Of a stretch of DNA of 64,000 bases, positions 30,858-40,190 are shown one piece after another. This DNA comes from Paraburkholderia eburnea (GTDB taxonomy: Bacteria > Pseudomonadota > Gammaproteobacteria > Burkholderiales > Burkholderiaceae). How positions within the stretch are numbered: the stretch's first letter is position 1; every line of letters begins with the position of its first letter. The stretch lies in contig NZ_PQGA01000002.1 in assembly GCF_002917095.1 (NCBI RefSeq), positions 310,001-374,000 of the forward strand. Direction: 5' to 3'. The translations under genes were made by a program, and so were the position numbers. A model generated the notes under the pieces. The model was not told where the DNA came from. It did not search any database and saw nothing but the letters and a program-made list of their open reading frames with translations.

Positions 30858-32438
30858 ATGGTCCGTCGTCTGGAACTCGTGCTGGATGTCGTGAATATCG
30901 AGCCGCAGGCCTTGTCCCCGGCTATCCCTGCGACGCATTGTCAATGTGCGTCGATCTTGTGCGCTGCATTGCCGTCTCTCGTGAGGCAGGCCGCGGCGGA
31001 CGAATCCGTCTCGAACATCTCAAACGTCTCGATCGTCACGTTCGACCGCGATGGCGCGCTTGCGAAGGCGGGCTGGCGGATTGCGGTCGAAATGCGCGGA
31101 ACGGCGCACTGTGTCGTCGTGTCCAGCCGACGCGAGTGGACGCCGGGCGTCGCCGTCGTCGAGCCGATATTCTCGGCGCATCTCGAAACAGAAGGCCTCG
31201 ACGATGCGCTGTTCGACGCGGCTCCCGCGGCATTTCGCGAGGCATTGGCAGCGGCCGCCCCACTGGCGCCGTCGGCCTCGCTGACCGCGATGCGTAGCGC
31301 ATGGGCGTGGCCGCGCGCGAGCGGCGAGGTGGAACTCCAGCTCGATGCCGATGTGCGTGCGCCACGCGACGAAATGGCGCGCCTGCATGAATTACGCGTG
31401 AGCGTGTGCTGGCCCGAAGGAACCCAGGCGGCATCACTTGTCGATACTTTATTTTCCTGTGCGCACGAACTGGTCGATGCGCTGCCCGCGTTCGTGCGCG
31501 TGACCGATGCGCTCGAACGCGCGGCGCAAGGCAGCATCGCCGGCGACGAGCAGGCGGTTCACGCCGCCCCAGTCGATCTGCGCGGCGCGTCGAGCGCACA
31601 GGAGGCGCTGGCGGCGATCGGCGCCAATATCAGCGCGCAATGGTTCGGTAACGACGCGGGCGTGCGCGATTCGGCCAACACGGAGTTCATCCACCAGATG
31701 CGCGTTTCGCAGCGGCGGCTGCGTACGGCCATGCGGATCTTCTCGCGCTGGCAGGACGACACGTGGCGCGTGCGCATCCAGCCCGATCTCAAATGGCTCG
31801 GGGCGCTGCTCGGCGAGGCGCGGGACCGGGATGTGTTCGTCGAGTCGACGCTACCGGCGTTGGCCGGCGCCGACGCGGATGCGGCGCGCTGGCAAGCCGT
31901 GCGCGACGAGGCCGAGGCCGGGCGGCTTGCCGCGCGCGCGCGGGTGCGCGAAGCGCTGGCGTCGCCGCGATATGCCCATGCGGCGCTCGCCTGGCTGCAA
32001 TGGCTGGCGGTATTCGCGCAGCATATGGATGCGGCGGACAAGGCCGGACCTTCGTTGCATCGTCATGCGCAGAAGCGCGTGCGTCGCTATTACGAGCGGC
32101 TTGCGCAGGCGCAGAAACTCACAGCCATCGACGAGGCGAGCCGCCATCGCGTGCGCATCAACGCGAAATATCTGCGCTATACGCTCGAGTTCTTCGCGTC
32201 CGTCACGTCGCGCCGCACGCGTACGGAGACCGCGCGCACGCTTGCACGCCTTCAAGGCGTGCTCGGCGACGGCAACGATGCTGCGGTTGCATTGCGCTTT
32301 CTTGAGCACATGGACGCCGAGCCTTATCAGTTGGGATTTGCGCGCGGCTGGTGCGAAGCGGTGAAGCGCTATACCGCGAAAGAGGGCGAACGCCTTTTGC
32401 GCGAACTGCGTCCGCCGAAGGTCGCGCGCGGCGCTTGA
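30858..32438 (+). CDS. CYTH/CHAD-domain protein
   Basis: 526 residues from an ATG at 30858 with GGAG upstream; an earlier in-frame start at 30807 would add 17 residues with no family similarity. The N-terminal ~200 residues keep a weak CYTH-like pattern (RRLELVLDV at the start, where ExExK is usual), so the triphosphate tunnel may be degenerate. From ~250 on there is a clear CHAD domain of helical repeats: TEFIHQMRVSQRRLRTAMRI, LKWLGALLGEARDRDVF, HRVRINAKYLRYTLEFF and LARLQGVLGDGNDAAVAL. CHAD domains bind polyphosphate in the cell; the nearby ppk2 fits this. Confidence 0.88.
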   Translation: MVRRLELVLDVVNIEPQALSPAIPATHCQCASILCAALPSLVRQAAADESVSNISNVSIVTFDRDGALAKAGWRIAVEMRGTAHCVVVSSRREWTPGVAVVEPIFSAHLETEGLDDALFDAAPAAFREALAAAAPLAPSASLTAMRSAWAWPRASGEVELQLDADVRAPRDEMARLHELRVSVCWPEGTQAASLVDTLFSCAHELVDALPAFVRVTDALERAAQGSIAGDEQAVHAAPVDLRGASSAQEALAAIGANISAQWFGNDAGVRDSANTEFIHQMRVSQRRLRTAMRIFSRWQDDTWRVRIQPDLKWLGALLGEARDRDVFVESTLPALAGADADAARWQAVRDEAEAGRLAARARVREALASPRYAHAALAWLQWLAVFAQHMDAADKAGPSLHRHAQKRVRRYYERLAQAQKLTAIDEASRHRVRINAKYLRYTLEFFASVTSRRTRTETARTLARLQGVLGDGNDAAVALRFLEHMDAEPYQLGFARGWCEAVKRYTAKEGERLLRELRPPKVARGA

Positions 32439-32477
32439 GCCATGTGTCATGCGTACAGGTGAACGCCGCGCCGTCTC

Positions 32478-32483
32478 TATAAT
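32478..32483 (+). promoter_or_regulatory. -10 hexamer TATAAT upstream of modE-like gene
   Basis: TATAAT lies 39 bp upstream of the modE-like ATG. No strong -35 is visible. Confidence 0.45.
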
Positions 32484-32521
32484 CGGCGTCACGTTCTGGC
32501 TCTCGATGACTGCGATGCGCG

Positions 32522-33418
32522 ATGACAACCGCTTCCCCGAATTCTTCTGATTTCGATTCCGACAATCCTGGCGCTGCGGCCGATCTGGGCCTTGGCGGCT
32601 CGGTCTGGTTTCAGGCCGGCCCGCAGATGCTGGGCGGCAGCGCGCGCATCGCGCTGCTCGCGGCGATTCGCGACACCGGTTCGATTACGGGCGCGGCCAA
32701 AGCCGTCGGCATGAGCTACAAGGGCGCATGGGACGCCATCGATGCCATGAACAATCTCGCCGGCGAGCCGCTCGTGATTCGCGCAACGGGCGGCAAAGGC
32801 GGCGGCGGCACGAAGCTCACGCCGCGCGCTCTGCGGCTGATTGAGATGTTTGCGGCGATCGAGCGCGAGCATCGGCGTTTTCTGGAGCGCGCGGCGGCGG
32901 CCGTGAGTGCTTTGGATCTCGCTGTGGGTCAGGACGCGGGGCAGGGCCTGTCAGGCGATCTGGCCGTGCTTGGCCGCTTCGGCTTGCGCACGAGCGCGCG
33001 CAATCAGCTTTATGGGACCGTCGCGGCGATTGCACGCGGCGTTGTCAACGACGAAGTCTCGATCGGGTTGCCGGGCGGTCAGCGACTCGCGGCGACCGTC
33101 ACGCGAGAGAGCGCCGAAGCACTGGGTCTGGCCGAAGGCGCGGCTGTGGTCGCGCTGGTCAAGGCGTCGTCGGTCGTGCTGGTCGCAGGGAGCGAAGGCG
33201 TGGCGGCGCGGCTGTCGGCGCGCAATCAGTTGAGCGGCGTGGTGAATGGTGTGCGGCGCGGCGAAGTTAATGCGGAGGTGACGCTCGAACTGCCTGGCGG
33301 CATCGTGATTGCCGCAGTCGTCACCGATGCCAGCGTCGATGCGCTCGGTCTCGACATCGGCGTGAGCGCGACGGCTGTTTTCAAGGCGTCGAGCGTGCTG
33401 CTCGGCGTGGGCAACTAG
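32522..33418 (+). CDS. modE: ModE-family molybdate-responsive regulator
   Basis: 298 residues. N-terminal winged helix-turn-helix: GGSARIALLAAIRDTGSITG, AAKAVGMSYKGAWDAIDAMN and GGGTKLTPRALRLIEMF, the ModE/LysR-like DNA-binding unit. Two TOBE (molbindin) repeats follow, SARNQLYGTVAAIARGVVND and SARNQLSGVVNGVRRGEVN, each ending in VKASSVVL or FKASSVLL; these bind molybdate. The protein normally represses molybdate-uptake genes and activates molybdoenzyme genes. No mod transport operon is adjacent in this window, so the targets are elsewhere. Confidence 0.93.
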   Translation: MTTASPNSSDFDSDNPGAAADLGLGGSVWFQAGPQMLGGSARIALLAAIRDTGSITGAAKAVGMSYKGAWDAIDAMNNLAGEPLVIRATGGKGGGGTKLTPRALRLIEMFAAIEREHRRFLERAAAAVSALDLAVGQDAGQGLSGDLAVLGRFGLRTSARNQLYGTVAAIARGVVNDEVSIGLPGGQRLAATVTRESAEALGLAEGAAVVALVKASSVVLVAGSEGVAARLSARNQLSGVVNGVRRGEVNAEVTLELPGGIVIAAVVTDASVDALGLDIGVSATAVFKASSVLLGVGN

Positions 33419-33455
33419 ATAGCGGTGGAGCGGCGAGCGCCACTCCGGTTAGGCC

Positions 33456-34166
33456 TCAGGCGTGACGCTGCGTGGCCGGCGTGAGGGTGTCGCGCGTCTG
33501 CGAGATCGGTGCGGTCGGCGTGCCGGGCGTGTGGATCGGCCGGTTGGCCTTCCACTTTGCGCGCACATAAGGCTGATCGTGACCCGAAACGGTCAGGGCG
33601 ATATCCGTGACCCAGCGGTGCGTGGGCACGCGCACGTCATGCAGGGCGAGCGTGAGGGCAGCGAGACTCACCGTGACCACGGCCGTCGAAATCCCGCCCG
33701 AACGTGCTTCCCACCAATAGCGCACGAACACCAACGCCGTCAGCGCGCCGACGATGGTGCCGGTGACGGCTTCCGACGGCGAATGCGCGTCCAGCACGAC
33801 GCGCGAGAAAGCCACCACGATGCCGATCACCAGGCCCAGCGCGACGCCCGCCGCCCGCAACGTGGGCCGCGCGCCTTGCAGCATCAGGAAAAAGGCCACC
33901 GGATAAACCGAGGTGGACATCATCGCGTGGCCGCTCAGCCCTGTGAAATCGTACGAGCGAACCCCGACGCCCCAGCCCAGGAAAGCGATTTTCGTCAACG
34001 TGACGAGGCCGATTGCCGCACCGAGGAGCGCCAGCCAGCTAGCCGCCATGCGCCACGAATAGCCTGCGGCGAGCCACAGCGCGATCGCAAAAGCAAGCGG
34101 AAACGTGAGACCCGCGCCACCGAGGTTGGTGATCGAGGTCCAGAGGTCAAGAGGCAAGTCGGGCAT
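33456..34166 (-). CDS. PAP2-family membrane phosphatase
   Basis: 236 residues if the start is MPDLPLDL at 34166; a longer frame from 34241 adds 25 unlikely residues. At least six hydrophobic segments are present. The PAP2 signature is only partly visible: DFTGLSGHAMMSTSVYPVAF carries the SGH motif, and FSRVVLDAHSPSEAVTGTIV carries the SR-x5-H-x3-D-like third motif with S-E in place of the usual D. The first (K-x6-RP) motif is not obvious. Likely an undecaprenyl-diphosphate or lipid phosphatase. The C-terminal ~40 residues are polar. Convergent with modE. Confidence 0.78.
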   Translation of the reverse strand: MPDLPLDLWTSITNLGGAGLTFPLAFAIALWLAAGYSWRMAASWLALLGAAIGLVTLTKIAFLGWGVGVRSYDFTGLSGHAMMSTSVYPVAFFLMLQGARPTLRAAGVALGLVIGIVVAFSRVVLDAHSPSEAVTGTIVGALTALVFVRYWWEARSGGISTAVVTVSLAALTLALHDVRVPTHRWVTDIALTVSGHDQPYVRAKWKANRPIHTPGTPTAPISQTRDTLTPATQRHA

Positions 34167-34424
34167 GAGTCGGTGCCGTGACGGCGCGTTCGCAGGATGA
34201 TGTCTTTTGAGTAACGCGCAGGCGGCGGGTTGGGCCGACAAGTGCGTCCAGGGATTTTCCAGTATAGCCGTGATTCGTTACGCTCAATGCGCCGCAACGA
34301 ACGTCGCATGGACTTTAGAATTCATTCGACTGCAGTGCTGTCAGATTGGTGTTATTGTGCATCGCACAACAACGGTACGTAGTGAGCTTTTACTTCGTAT
34401 CCGACCCCTTTCACGAGGCCGCTG

Positions 34425-35615
34425 ATGACGAAAGATCTGACGAAGCTGTGGGCGGGTGGCATGCGACGTCTGCTCGCCATCCAGAATCGTGCGGCGCGTA
34501 CCGCGCTGCGCGAGGCCGGTTTGCGCGCTTCCGACGCCCAGGCCATATGGCTGGCCGCGCAGCCCGCCGCCGCGCAGGCCGATGCTGCACCGGCTCCCGC
34601 CGCTGAAAATACCAAACCGCGCCAGGCGCCCGCCACGGCTCCAATACGCGAATCGCGCGTGGGGCCTCGCGCCGCAGCATGGGCCGCTGGCGAATGGCAG
34701 CGCGCCGAACATTTGCCGAAGGGCGCATCGCGCGCGCTGGCCTATGGGCTTTATCTGCCGGCGGATCGCCCGACGGCGGGCATGCCGGTGGTCGTGATGC
34801 TGCACGGTTGCCAACAGACGATGAATTCGTTCGCCGAAGGCACGCGCATGAATCTGCTGGCCGACCGGTACGGCTTTGCCGTGGTGTATCCGGAACAGTC
34901 CACGCTGGCGCACCCGCATCAATGCTGGCACTGGTACGACGCGCGCCAGTCGGCGGGCGGCGGGGAGGTTGCCGCGATCGTCTCGCTCGTCGATACGCTT
35001 GCCCAGGAGCATGGTTTCGACCGCTCGCGTGTCTATCTGGCGGGGTTATCGGCGGGGGCAGGGCTCGCGTCCTTGCTGGCGATGCGCGCGCCGGGCCGTT
35101 TCGCGGCGATCGCGCTGCATTCGGGTCCCGCGTTCGGCGAGGCGCGCTCGGGCGTGGCCGCGCTCGACGTCATGCGGCGCGGCCTGCATCACGACCCGGT
35201 CGCTCTGGTCGATGGCGAACTGGCGGGGCGCCGGCATCCCGGTATGCCGACGCTGATCGTGCAGGGCAGCAACGACGCCGTCGTGGCGCCCGTGAACGCC
35301 GAGCAACTGACCACGCAGTTCCTGCATCTGAACGGTCTTGCCGATGGCGAAGGCGTGCGTCAGGGCGTGGTTTCGCATGAACACGATGGCGACGGCTACA
35401 CGCTCCACGATTACCTGCGCGATGGCGCGAGCGTCGTGCGTTTGTGCCGCGTGGACGCGCTTGACCACGCGTGGAGCGGCGGCGACGATACCGTGCCGTT
35501 TCATTCCTCCTCGGGCCCGGACGCCAGCACGATGATCTGGGACTTTTTCGATGCACACCGACGCGCCGATGCGGACACCGCCTTCGACGACGAACTGGCG
35601 CAGGGCGCGGGCTGA
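34425..35615 (+). CDS. PHB-depolymerase-like esterase (short-chain, catalytic domain type 1)
   Basis: 396 residues. An Ala/Pro-rich N-terminal ~120 residues lead to an alpha/beta-hydrolase fold: RALAYGLYLPADRP, VVMLHGCQQTMNSFAEGTRM and YPEQSTLAHPHQCWHWYD. The nucleophile elbow is YLAGLSAGAGLASLLA (Ser in GLSAG). The acid is in IVQGSNDAVVAPVNAEQL and the catalytic His in ALDHAWSGGDDTVPF. No signal peptide is visible; the N-terminus is MTKDLTKLWAGGMRRLLAIQ, a phasin-like start often seen in this family. It may act on intracellular polyhydroxyalkanoate or on another ester; the substrate is not shown. Confidence 0.87.
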   Translation: MTKDLTKLWAGGMRRLLAIQNRAARTALREAGLRASDAQAIWLAAQPAAAQADAAPAPAAENTKPRQAPATAPIRESRVGPRAAAWAAGEWQRAEHLPKGASRALAYGLYLPADRPTAGMPVVVMLHGCQQTMNSFAEGTRMNLLADRYGFAVVYPEQSTLAHPHQCWHWYDARQSAGGGEVAAIVSLVDTLAQEHGFDRSRVYLAGLSAGAGLASLLAMRAPGRFAAIALHSGPAFGEARSGVAALDVMRRGLHHDPVALVDGELAGRRHPGMPTLIVQGSNDAVVAPVNAEQLTTQFLHLNGLADGEGVRQGVVSHEHDGDGYTLHDYLRDGASVVRLCRVDALDHAWSGGDDTVPFHSSSGPDASTMIWDFFDAHRRADADTAFDDELAQGAG

Positions 35616-35704
35616 TTGCAGATGATCGCGCCGCCCGATGCGGCGTGGCTTGGCGGGCTAGTAAGGTTCAAGCAGGGCTGCGACAATCCGCAGCAATTCA
35701 AGGG

Positions 35705-35734
35705 TTTACCCTGATAAGGGTTTTCCCTTATAAT
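35705..35734 (+). promoter_or_regulatory. Promoter with palindromic element for the DUF3563 gene
   Basis: A perfect -10 hexamer TATAAT (35729-35734) is preceded by the palindrome TTTACCCTGATAAGGGT (35705-35721) over the -35/spacer region. The whole stretch alternates GGG and CCC triplets (35702-35727), including AAGGGTTTTCCCTT. A near-identical palindrome overlaps the promoter of the Rieske oxygenase gene at 50801-50817. Confidence 0.6.
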
Positions 35735-35781
35735 GGCTCCATTCCTTCCGAGGGCATGTGCCCGTATTCCGGAGCCAGACC

Positions 35782-35961
35782 ATGTATCTGCTTAGCCGCC
35801 TTTTCCTGTTCCTCACGAAATCGTCCGACGTCGCCCGCAAGGAGCGCGAGGAAGCCTATCTGGCCGAATCGGCCGATATCTACGATCTGGAATTCCGCAT
35901 GCGCAAGCTCGACCGCGAGAAGACCGGTCGTCATCCCTCGTGGATGAATCACTACGGCTAA
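35782..35961 (+). CDS. DUF3563-family small protein
   Basis: 59 residues: MYLLSRLFLFLTKSSDVARK, REEAYLAESADIYDLEFRMR and KLDREKTGRHPSWMNHYG. This is the DUF3563 pattern of beta-proteobacteria; function unknown. The start has GGAG seven bases upstream. The N-terminus is hydrophobic and may touch the membrane; the rest is charged helix. A strong-looking promoter precedes it (35705-35734), so it is probably well expressed. Confidence 0.88.
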   Translation: MYLLSRLFLFLTKSSDVARKEREEAYLAESADIYDLEFRMRKLDREKTGRHPSWMNHYG

Positions 35962-35973
35962 GCCGTAGCCATA

Positions 35974-35999
35974 AAAACGGGGCGCATGATGGCGCCCCG
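35974..35999 (-). terminator. Rho-independent terminator (minus strand)
   Basis: The perfect 7-bp stem GGGGCGC / GCGCCCC (35980-35986 with 35993-35999) has a 6-base loop and, read on the minus strand, is followed by GTTTTTAT. It ends the thrB-BPSS1780 transcript and lies just after the DUF3563 stop. Confidence 0.7.
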
Positions 36000-36046
36000 C
36001 GAAGGTGCTGGCTTTCTCGCCGCGTCATGATGTGATGACGTAACGA

Positions 36047-36850
36047 CTAGCGGCCCGAATCGGGCGCCTGCTCGGCCGGTTTCTCCTGAATGCCGTAGCA
36101 GCCGCGATAAGTCGCGTAGAACGAGCAGTAGATCATCGTCGTCACGAGGATCAGCGCCGGCATCACGATTGCCAGTGCATATTCCCCCGCGCCGAGCGCA
36201 CGCAGCAGATTCGACAGGCCGACGGCCACGCCCATCGACAGCGCAAACCACAGCGCGCCATACACCGTGAACGCGCCCTTGTTGCGCCAGCAGCTCACGA
36301 TGCTGAAGAACATCGCCTTGACGGGCGGCACGTCATGCCAGGCCGTCAGCACCGGCGCGAACCAGAACAGCATCGATACCGGCACGTAGAACGCCAGCGA
36401 CGCCAGCACGGCGAGCGGCACGTTGCTGTTCTCGATCGCATCGGTATCCAGCGTCCCGCCCAGCGTCATCAGGCGCAGCAGCTCGCCGCCGTCCACCAGG
36501 GCGGACGCCGCGAGCACCAGCGTCATCGCCACTACATAGATTCCGCCCAGCGCGAACAGATGCTTCGTGACGCCAGGTCCATACGAGCGGAATCCGTCCA
36601 CCAGGATCGTCGGGAACACAGGCTTGCCCGCGATCGTGTCGCGGCACGCGGCCATGAAGCCGACCGCCACGCCTGGCACGAACAGCAGCGGCAACACGCC
36701 GCCGATCAGCGGGATCGCCGAGATCAGCGTCATGGCGAGCAGATACGCGAAGAACAGCGTGAGAAACGCCAGCGGATTGCGGCGGAACAGCCAGATGCCC
36801 TGGCGGAACCACACATAGCCCTGCTTGGCGGGGACTTCGATCAGTTGCAT
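36047..36850 (-). CDS. BPSS1780-family inner-membrane protein
   Basis: 267 residues, strongly hydrophobic with about six membrane segments (for example [78 protein letters not shown] and [20 protein letters not shown]). The N-terminus ([20 protein letters not shown]) and the CRDTIAGKP loop match the family named after B. pseudomallei BPSS1780. Function unknown. The start overlaps the end of thrB by 10 bp, so the two are probably translated together. Confidence 0.85.
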   Translation of the reverse strand: MQLIEVPAKQGYVWFRQGIWLFRRNPLAFLTLFFAYLLAMTLISAIPLIGGVLPLLFVPGVAVGFMAACRDTIAGKPVFPTILVDGFRSYGPGVTKHLFALGGIYVVAMTLVLAASALVDGGELLRLMTLGGTLDTDAIENSNVPLAVLASLAFYVPVSMLFWFAPVLTAWHDVPPVKAMFFSIVSCWRNKGAFTVYGALWFALSMGVAVGLSNLLRALGAGEYALAIVMPALILVTTMIYCSFYATYRGCYGIQEKPAEQAPDSGR

Positions 36851-37863
36851 GAGCGGGGCAGGCCAGAAAGTGCATGGATGTCGCCGGGCGCGTGGTCGTG
36901 AAACTGCGCGCGGCGCTCGCGCAAAATGCGCTCGAAATGACCCGGATCGTGCGGCTTGAGCAACTCCGCCGAGCGCGGCAGATAAAAATCATACAGGCGC
37001 GAGACCCAGAAACGGTAAGCGCCGGCGCGCAGCATGTCGCCCCAGTGGGCGATTTCAGCCGGCGTGAACGGGCGCACCGTCTGGTACGCACGCAGCAGCG
37101 CTTCGGCGCGAGTCGCGTCGAGCGTGCCCGTCGCGAGATCGACGCACCAGTCGTTGACCGTCACCGCCACATCGAACACCCATTTGTCGCAACCGGCGAA
37201 ATAGAAGTCGAAGAAGCCGCCAAGGCGCACCGTATGGCCCGTTTCGGGTTTGGCGTGCGCAAACAGCGCGTTGTCGCGGAACAGGTCGCAGTGGCACGGG
37301 CCGCCGGGCAGCGCCGCGTAGTCGTCGCTGGCGAAGAAAGCCTGCTGGTGGGCGAGTTCGCTCGTGAGCAGGTCGCGCTGCGCGTCGTCCAGAAACGGCA
37401 GCACCGTCGGCACCGTCTCTTCCCACCACGGCAGGCTGCGCAGATTCGGCTGGTTGCCCGCGTAATCGCGGCCTGCGAGGTGCATGCGCGCGAGCATCTG
37501 GCCGACTTCGGCGCAATGCTCGACCTGCGGGGCCAGTTCGGGCGCACCGTCGAGTTTCGTGACGATGGCGGCCGGCTTGCCGTGCAGCATGCCGAACAGC
37601 GAGCCGTCGGCGCGCGGCATCGGATCCGGCACCGGCACGCTATGCGACGCGAGATGGCGCATCAGATCCAGGTAAAACGGCAACTGCTGTGCTGTCAGCT
37701 TTTCGAAGATCGTCAGGACGTATTCGCCGCGCGTCGTCGTCAGGAAGAAGTTGCTGTTTTCAATGCCGGACTGGATGCCGCGAAAATCGACTACGTCGCC
37801 AAGATCGTAGTCGCGCAGCCATTGGGCGAGCTGGGTGTCGGTGACAGCGGTGAAGACGGCCAT
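36841..37863 (-). CDS. thrB: Homoserine kinase (aminoglycoside-phosphotransferase type)
   Basis: 340 residues, phosphorylating homoserine in threonine biosynthesis. This is the APH-fold ThrB of pseudomonads and Burkholderia. Seen: [20 protein letters not shown] (nucleotide-binding strand with Lys in FEKLT), the catalytic loop [17 protein letters not shown] (HxD-like CHCDLFRDN), and metal-site [20 protein letters not shown]. The start [16 protein letters not shown] is the usual N-terminus. It is followed by the overlapping BPSS1780 gene; a DUF2782 gene lies upstream on the same strand, the synteny seen in many proteobacteria. Confidence 0.95.
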   Translation of the reverse strand: MAVFTAVTDTQLAQWLRDYDLGDVVDFRGIQSGIENSNFFLTTTRGEYVLTIFEKLTAQQLPFYLDLMRHLASHSVPVPDPMPRADGSLFGMLHGKPAAIVTKLDGAPELAPQVEHCAEVGQMLARMHLAGRDYAGNQPNLRSLPWWEETVPTVLPFLDDAQRDLLTSELAHQQAFFASDDYAALPGGPCHCDLFRDNALFAHAKPETGHTVRLGGFFDFYFAGCDKWVFDVAVTVNDWCVDLATGTLDATRAEALLRAYQTVRPFTPAEIAHWGDMLRAGAYRFWVSRLYDFYLPRSAELLKPHDPGHFERILRERRAQFHDHAPGDIHALSGLPRSCN

Positions 37864-37997
37864 GCGGGAGGTCGTGTGGTTTTCGTAAGGGGGCCCGGCT
37901 CACGCACGAGCGCCGGGGCGTGCCGGGGTGAACAGGCGCTCGCCCGGGCAGGAGGCGGCGCGGACAGCGCACGCCGCCCACGCGCGAGGGCGGTGTG

Positions 37998-38402
37998 TCA
38001 GTAATGCAGGTTGATCGACGGCAGGCGCGTGCTGGCCTGACCGTTCGGGCGGACTTGCGGCGAGGTGTCGGGACTGGCGCTCATCGTGTAACGCGTGCCG
38101 AAGTTGGAATGCACGTTGATCTCGACGGGCTTGCCCTTGTCGCGGTATTCGGTGATTTCGGTGCCGCTCGGGCTCACTTCATGAAAGCTCGGCGTGCGCG
38201 GCACGTCGTTGATGTCGACCTTCGAGCTGACCTGCGCAGCGGGACGGTTGATCGCCGCGAGATCGGGCAGACCGGCCCGCTCGTTCTCGGACTGCGCGGA
38301 CTGGGCCTCGACAGCCGTTTTGGCGTCGTCGGCCGGCGCCGCCATGGCCAGGCCGCTAAACGCAAGCGTCGCGGCGACAGCGGCAAGAAGATGCGACTTC
38401 AT
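37998..38402 (-). CDS. DUF2782-family exported protein
   Basis: 134 residues from an ATG at 38402 with GGAG upstream. MKSHLLAAVAATLAFSGLAM is a signal peptide with likely cleavage after AMA. The mature part ends in the family segment HEVSPSGTEITEYRDKGKPV, EINVHSNFGTRYTM, a small beta domain of unknown role found next to thrB or polA in many proteobacteria. It is upstream of thrB on the same strand (134 bp apart). Confidence 0.85.
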   Translation of the reverse strand: MKSHLLAAVAATLAFSGLAMAAPADDAKTAVEAQSAQSENERAGLPDLAAINRPAAQVSSKVDINDVPRTPSFHEVSPSGTEITEYRDKGKPVEINVHSNFGTRYTMSASPDTSPQVRPNGQASTRLPSINLHY

Positions 38403-38578
38403 GGTGATTCTCCGATGGGATTCTCGAATTCTAGCAAATCCGCGCCGCGCCGCCCGACCCGGACCGCCTCGCGCGCGGCGCGCGCCTTGGCTCGCGCATT
38501 TCCGCGCTGTGTGAAGGGCGTTGTCAGATTTTCCTGCTTCCGTGCTAATGTCGTTCAAACGAACTCAGGCGAACGACA

Positions 38579-40105
38579 ATGAACAACGACACCCACCGGC
38601 GAACCTTCATGACGCCCCCGCACGACTTCCCGCTTGAATCCTTCGAAGACGCCGCCGATGCCGTGACGCGTCTCGCCGCCATCTACGAAGCCAACACCTC
38701 GTTCCTGCGCGACGCCTTCGCGCGCTATCGGCGCGGCGAGGCGTTCGAGCGCCGCGTGCGCGCCTGCTATCCGTTCGTGCGTATCCGTACCGAAGTCAAC
38801 ACGCACATCGACTCGCGCCGCTCGTATGGTTTCGTCGCGGGTCCCGGCGTATTCGAGACGACCCTCACGCGTCCCGACCTGTTCGGCAACTACTATCGCG
38901 AACAACTGCGCCTGCTCGCGAAGAACCATCATGTGTCGATCGAAGTGGGCGTGTCGGATCAGCCGATTCCGGTTCACTTCGCGTTTGCCGAAGGCATCCA
39001 CCTCGAAGGCGACCTCGACCGCGAGCGTCTCTTCGCGATGCGCGACGTGTTCGACACGCCCGATCTGGCCACGCTCGACGACCGCATCGTCAACGGCACG
39101 TACGAGCCCGCGCCCGGCGAGCCGTTCCCGCTTGCGCTCTTCACGGCCGCGCGCGTGGACTTTTCGCTGCATCGGCTCAAGCACTACACCGCCACTTCGC
39201 CCACGCACGTGCAGAACTACGTGCTGTACACGAACTACCAGTTCTATATCGACGAATTCGTGAAACTCGGCCGCGCGATGATGGCGCGCACCGACGACGC
39301 CGATCTGCGCAACTATCGCAGCGAGTACACCTCCTTCGTGGAGCCGGGCGACGTGGTGACGTACAACGCGAACCTCGGCGAGCAGGACGACGAAGGCGCG
39401 GCGCCCGCGCGCCTGCCGCAGATGCCCGCGTATCACCTCAAGCGCGCCGACGGCAGCGGCATCACGATGGTCAACATCGGCGTGGGGCCGTCGAACGCGA
39501 AGACGATCACCGATCACATCGCCGTGCTGCGTCCGCACGCGTGGATCATGCTGGGTCACTGCGCGGGGCTGCGCAACACGCAGCGCCTGGGCGACTACGT
39601 GCTGGCGCACGGCTATGTGCGCGAGGATCATGTGCTCGATGATGATTTGCCGCTGTGGGTGCCGATTCCGGCGCTCGCGGAAGTGCAGCTCGCGCTGGAG
39701 CGGGCGGTGGCGGACGTCACGCGTCTGGACGGCGCGGAGCTTAAACGCGTGATGCGCACGGGCACGGTCGCGAGCGTGGATAACCGCAACTGGGAGCTGC
39801 GCGATCATCGCGAGCCGGTGTTGCGTCTTTCGCAGAGCCGCGCGGTCGCGCTCGATATGGAAAGCGCGACCATCGCGGCGAATGGCTTCCGTTTCCGCGT
39901 GCCGTACGGCACCTTGCTATGTGTCTCCGACAAGCCGCTGCACGGCGAACTCAAGCTGCCGGGCATGGCCGATTCGTTCTATCGCGCGCAGGTGGATCAG
40001 CATTTGCAGATCGGCGTGAAGGCGATGGAGATTCTGCGGACCAACGGGTTGCACAAGCTTCACAGCCGCAAGCTGCGTAGTTTTGCCGAGGTGGCATTCC
40101 AGTAA
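38579..40105 (+). CDS. amn: AMP nucleosidase
   Basis: 508 residues, cleaving AMP to adenine and ribose-5-phosphate. The N-terminal half (YPFVRIRTEVNTHIDSRRSY, GFVAGPGVFETTLTRPDLF) is the AMN-specific regulatory domain. The C-terminal half is a purine-nucleoside-phosphorylase-like fold: TMVNIGVGPSNAKTITDHIA, HAWIMLGHCAGLRNTQRLGD, YVREDHVLDDDLPLWVPIPA and AVALDMESATIAANGFRFRV with the catalytic Asp/Glu of DMES. It is complete, divergent from the DUF2782 gene. An ATG ten codons further in is an alternative start. Confidence 0.96.
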   Translation: MNNDTHRRTFMTPPHDFPLESFEDAADAVTRLAAIYEANTSFLRDAFARYRRGEAFERRVRACYPFVRIRTEVNTHIDSRRSYGFVAGPGVFETTLTRPDLFGNYYREQLRLLAKNHHVSIEVGVSDQPIPVHFAFAEGIHLEGDLDRERLFAMRDVFDTPDLATLDDRIVNGTYEPAPGEPFPLALFTAARVDFSLHRLKHYTATSPTHVQNYVLYTNYQFYIDEFVKLGRAMMARTDDADLRNYRSEYTSFVEPGDVVTYNANLGEQDDEGAAPARLPQMPAYHLKRADGSGITMVNIGVGPSNAKTITDHIAVLRPHAWIMLGHCAGLRNTQRLGDYVLAHGYVREDHVLDDDLPLWVPIPALAEVQLALERAVADVTRLDGAELKRVMRTGTVASVDNRNWELRDHREPVLRLSQSRAVALDMESATIAANGFRFRVPYGTLLCVSDKPLHGELKLPGMADSFYRAQVDQHLQIGVKAMEILRTNGLHKLHSRKLRSFAEVAFQ

Positions 40106-40190
40106 GGCGCGACGCGCCCGCTGAGCGGCATGCACTTTTCCCGAATGGAATCGTGCGTGCCCCGAATTTCATTCAAACCCAAGCACGACC

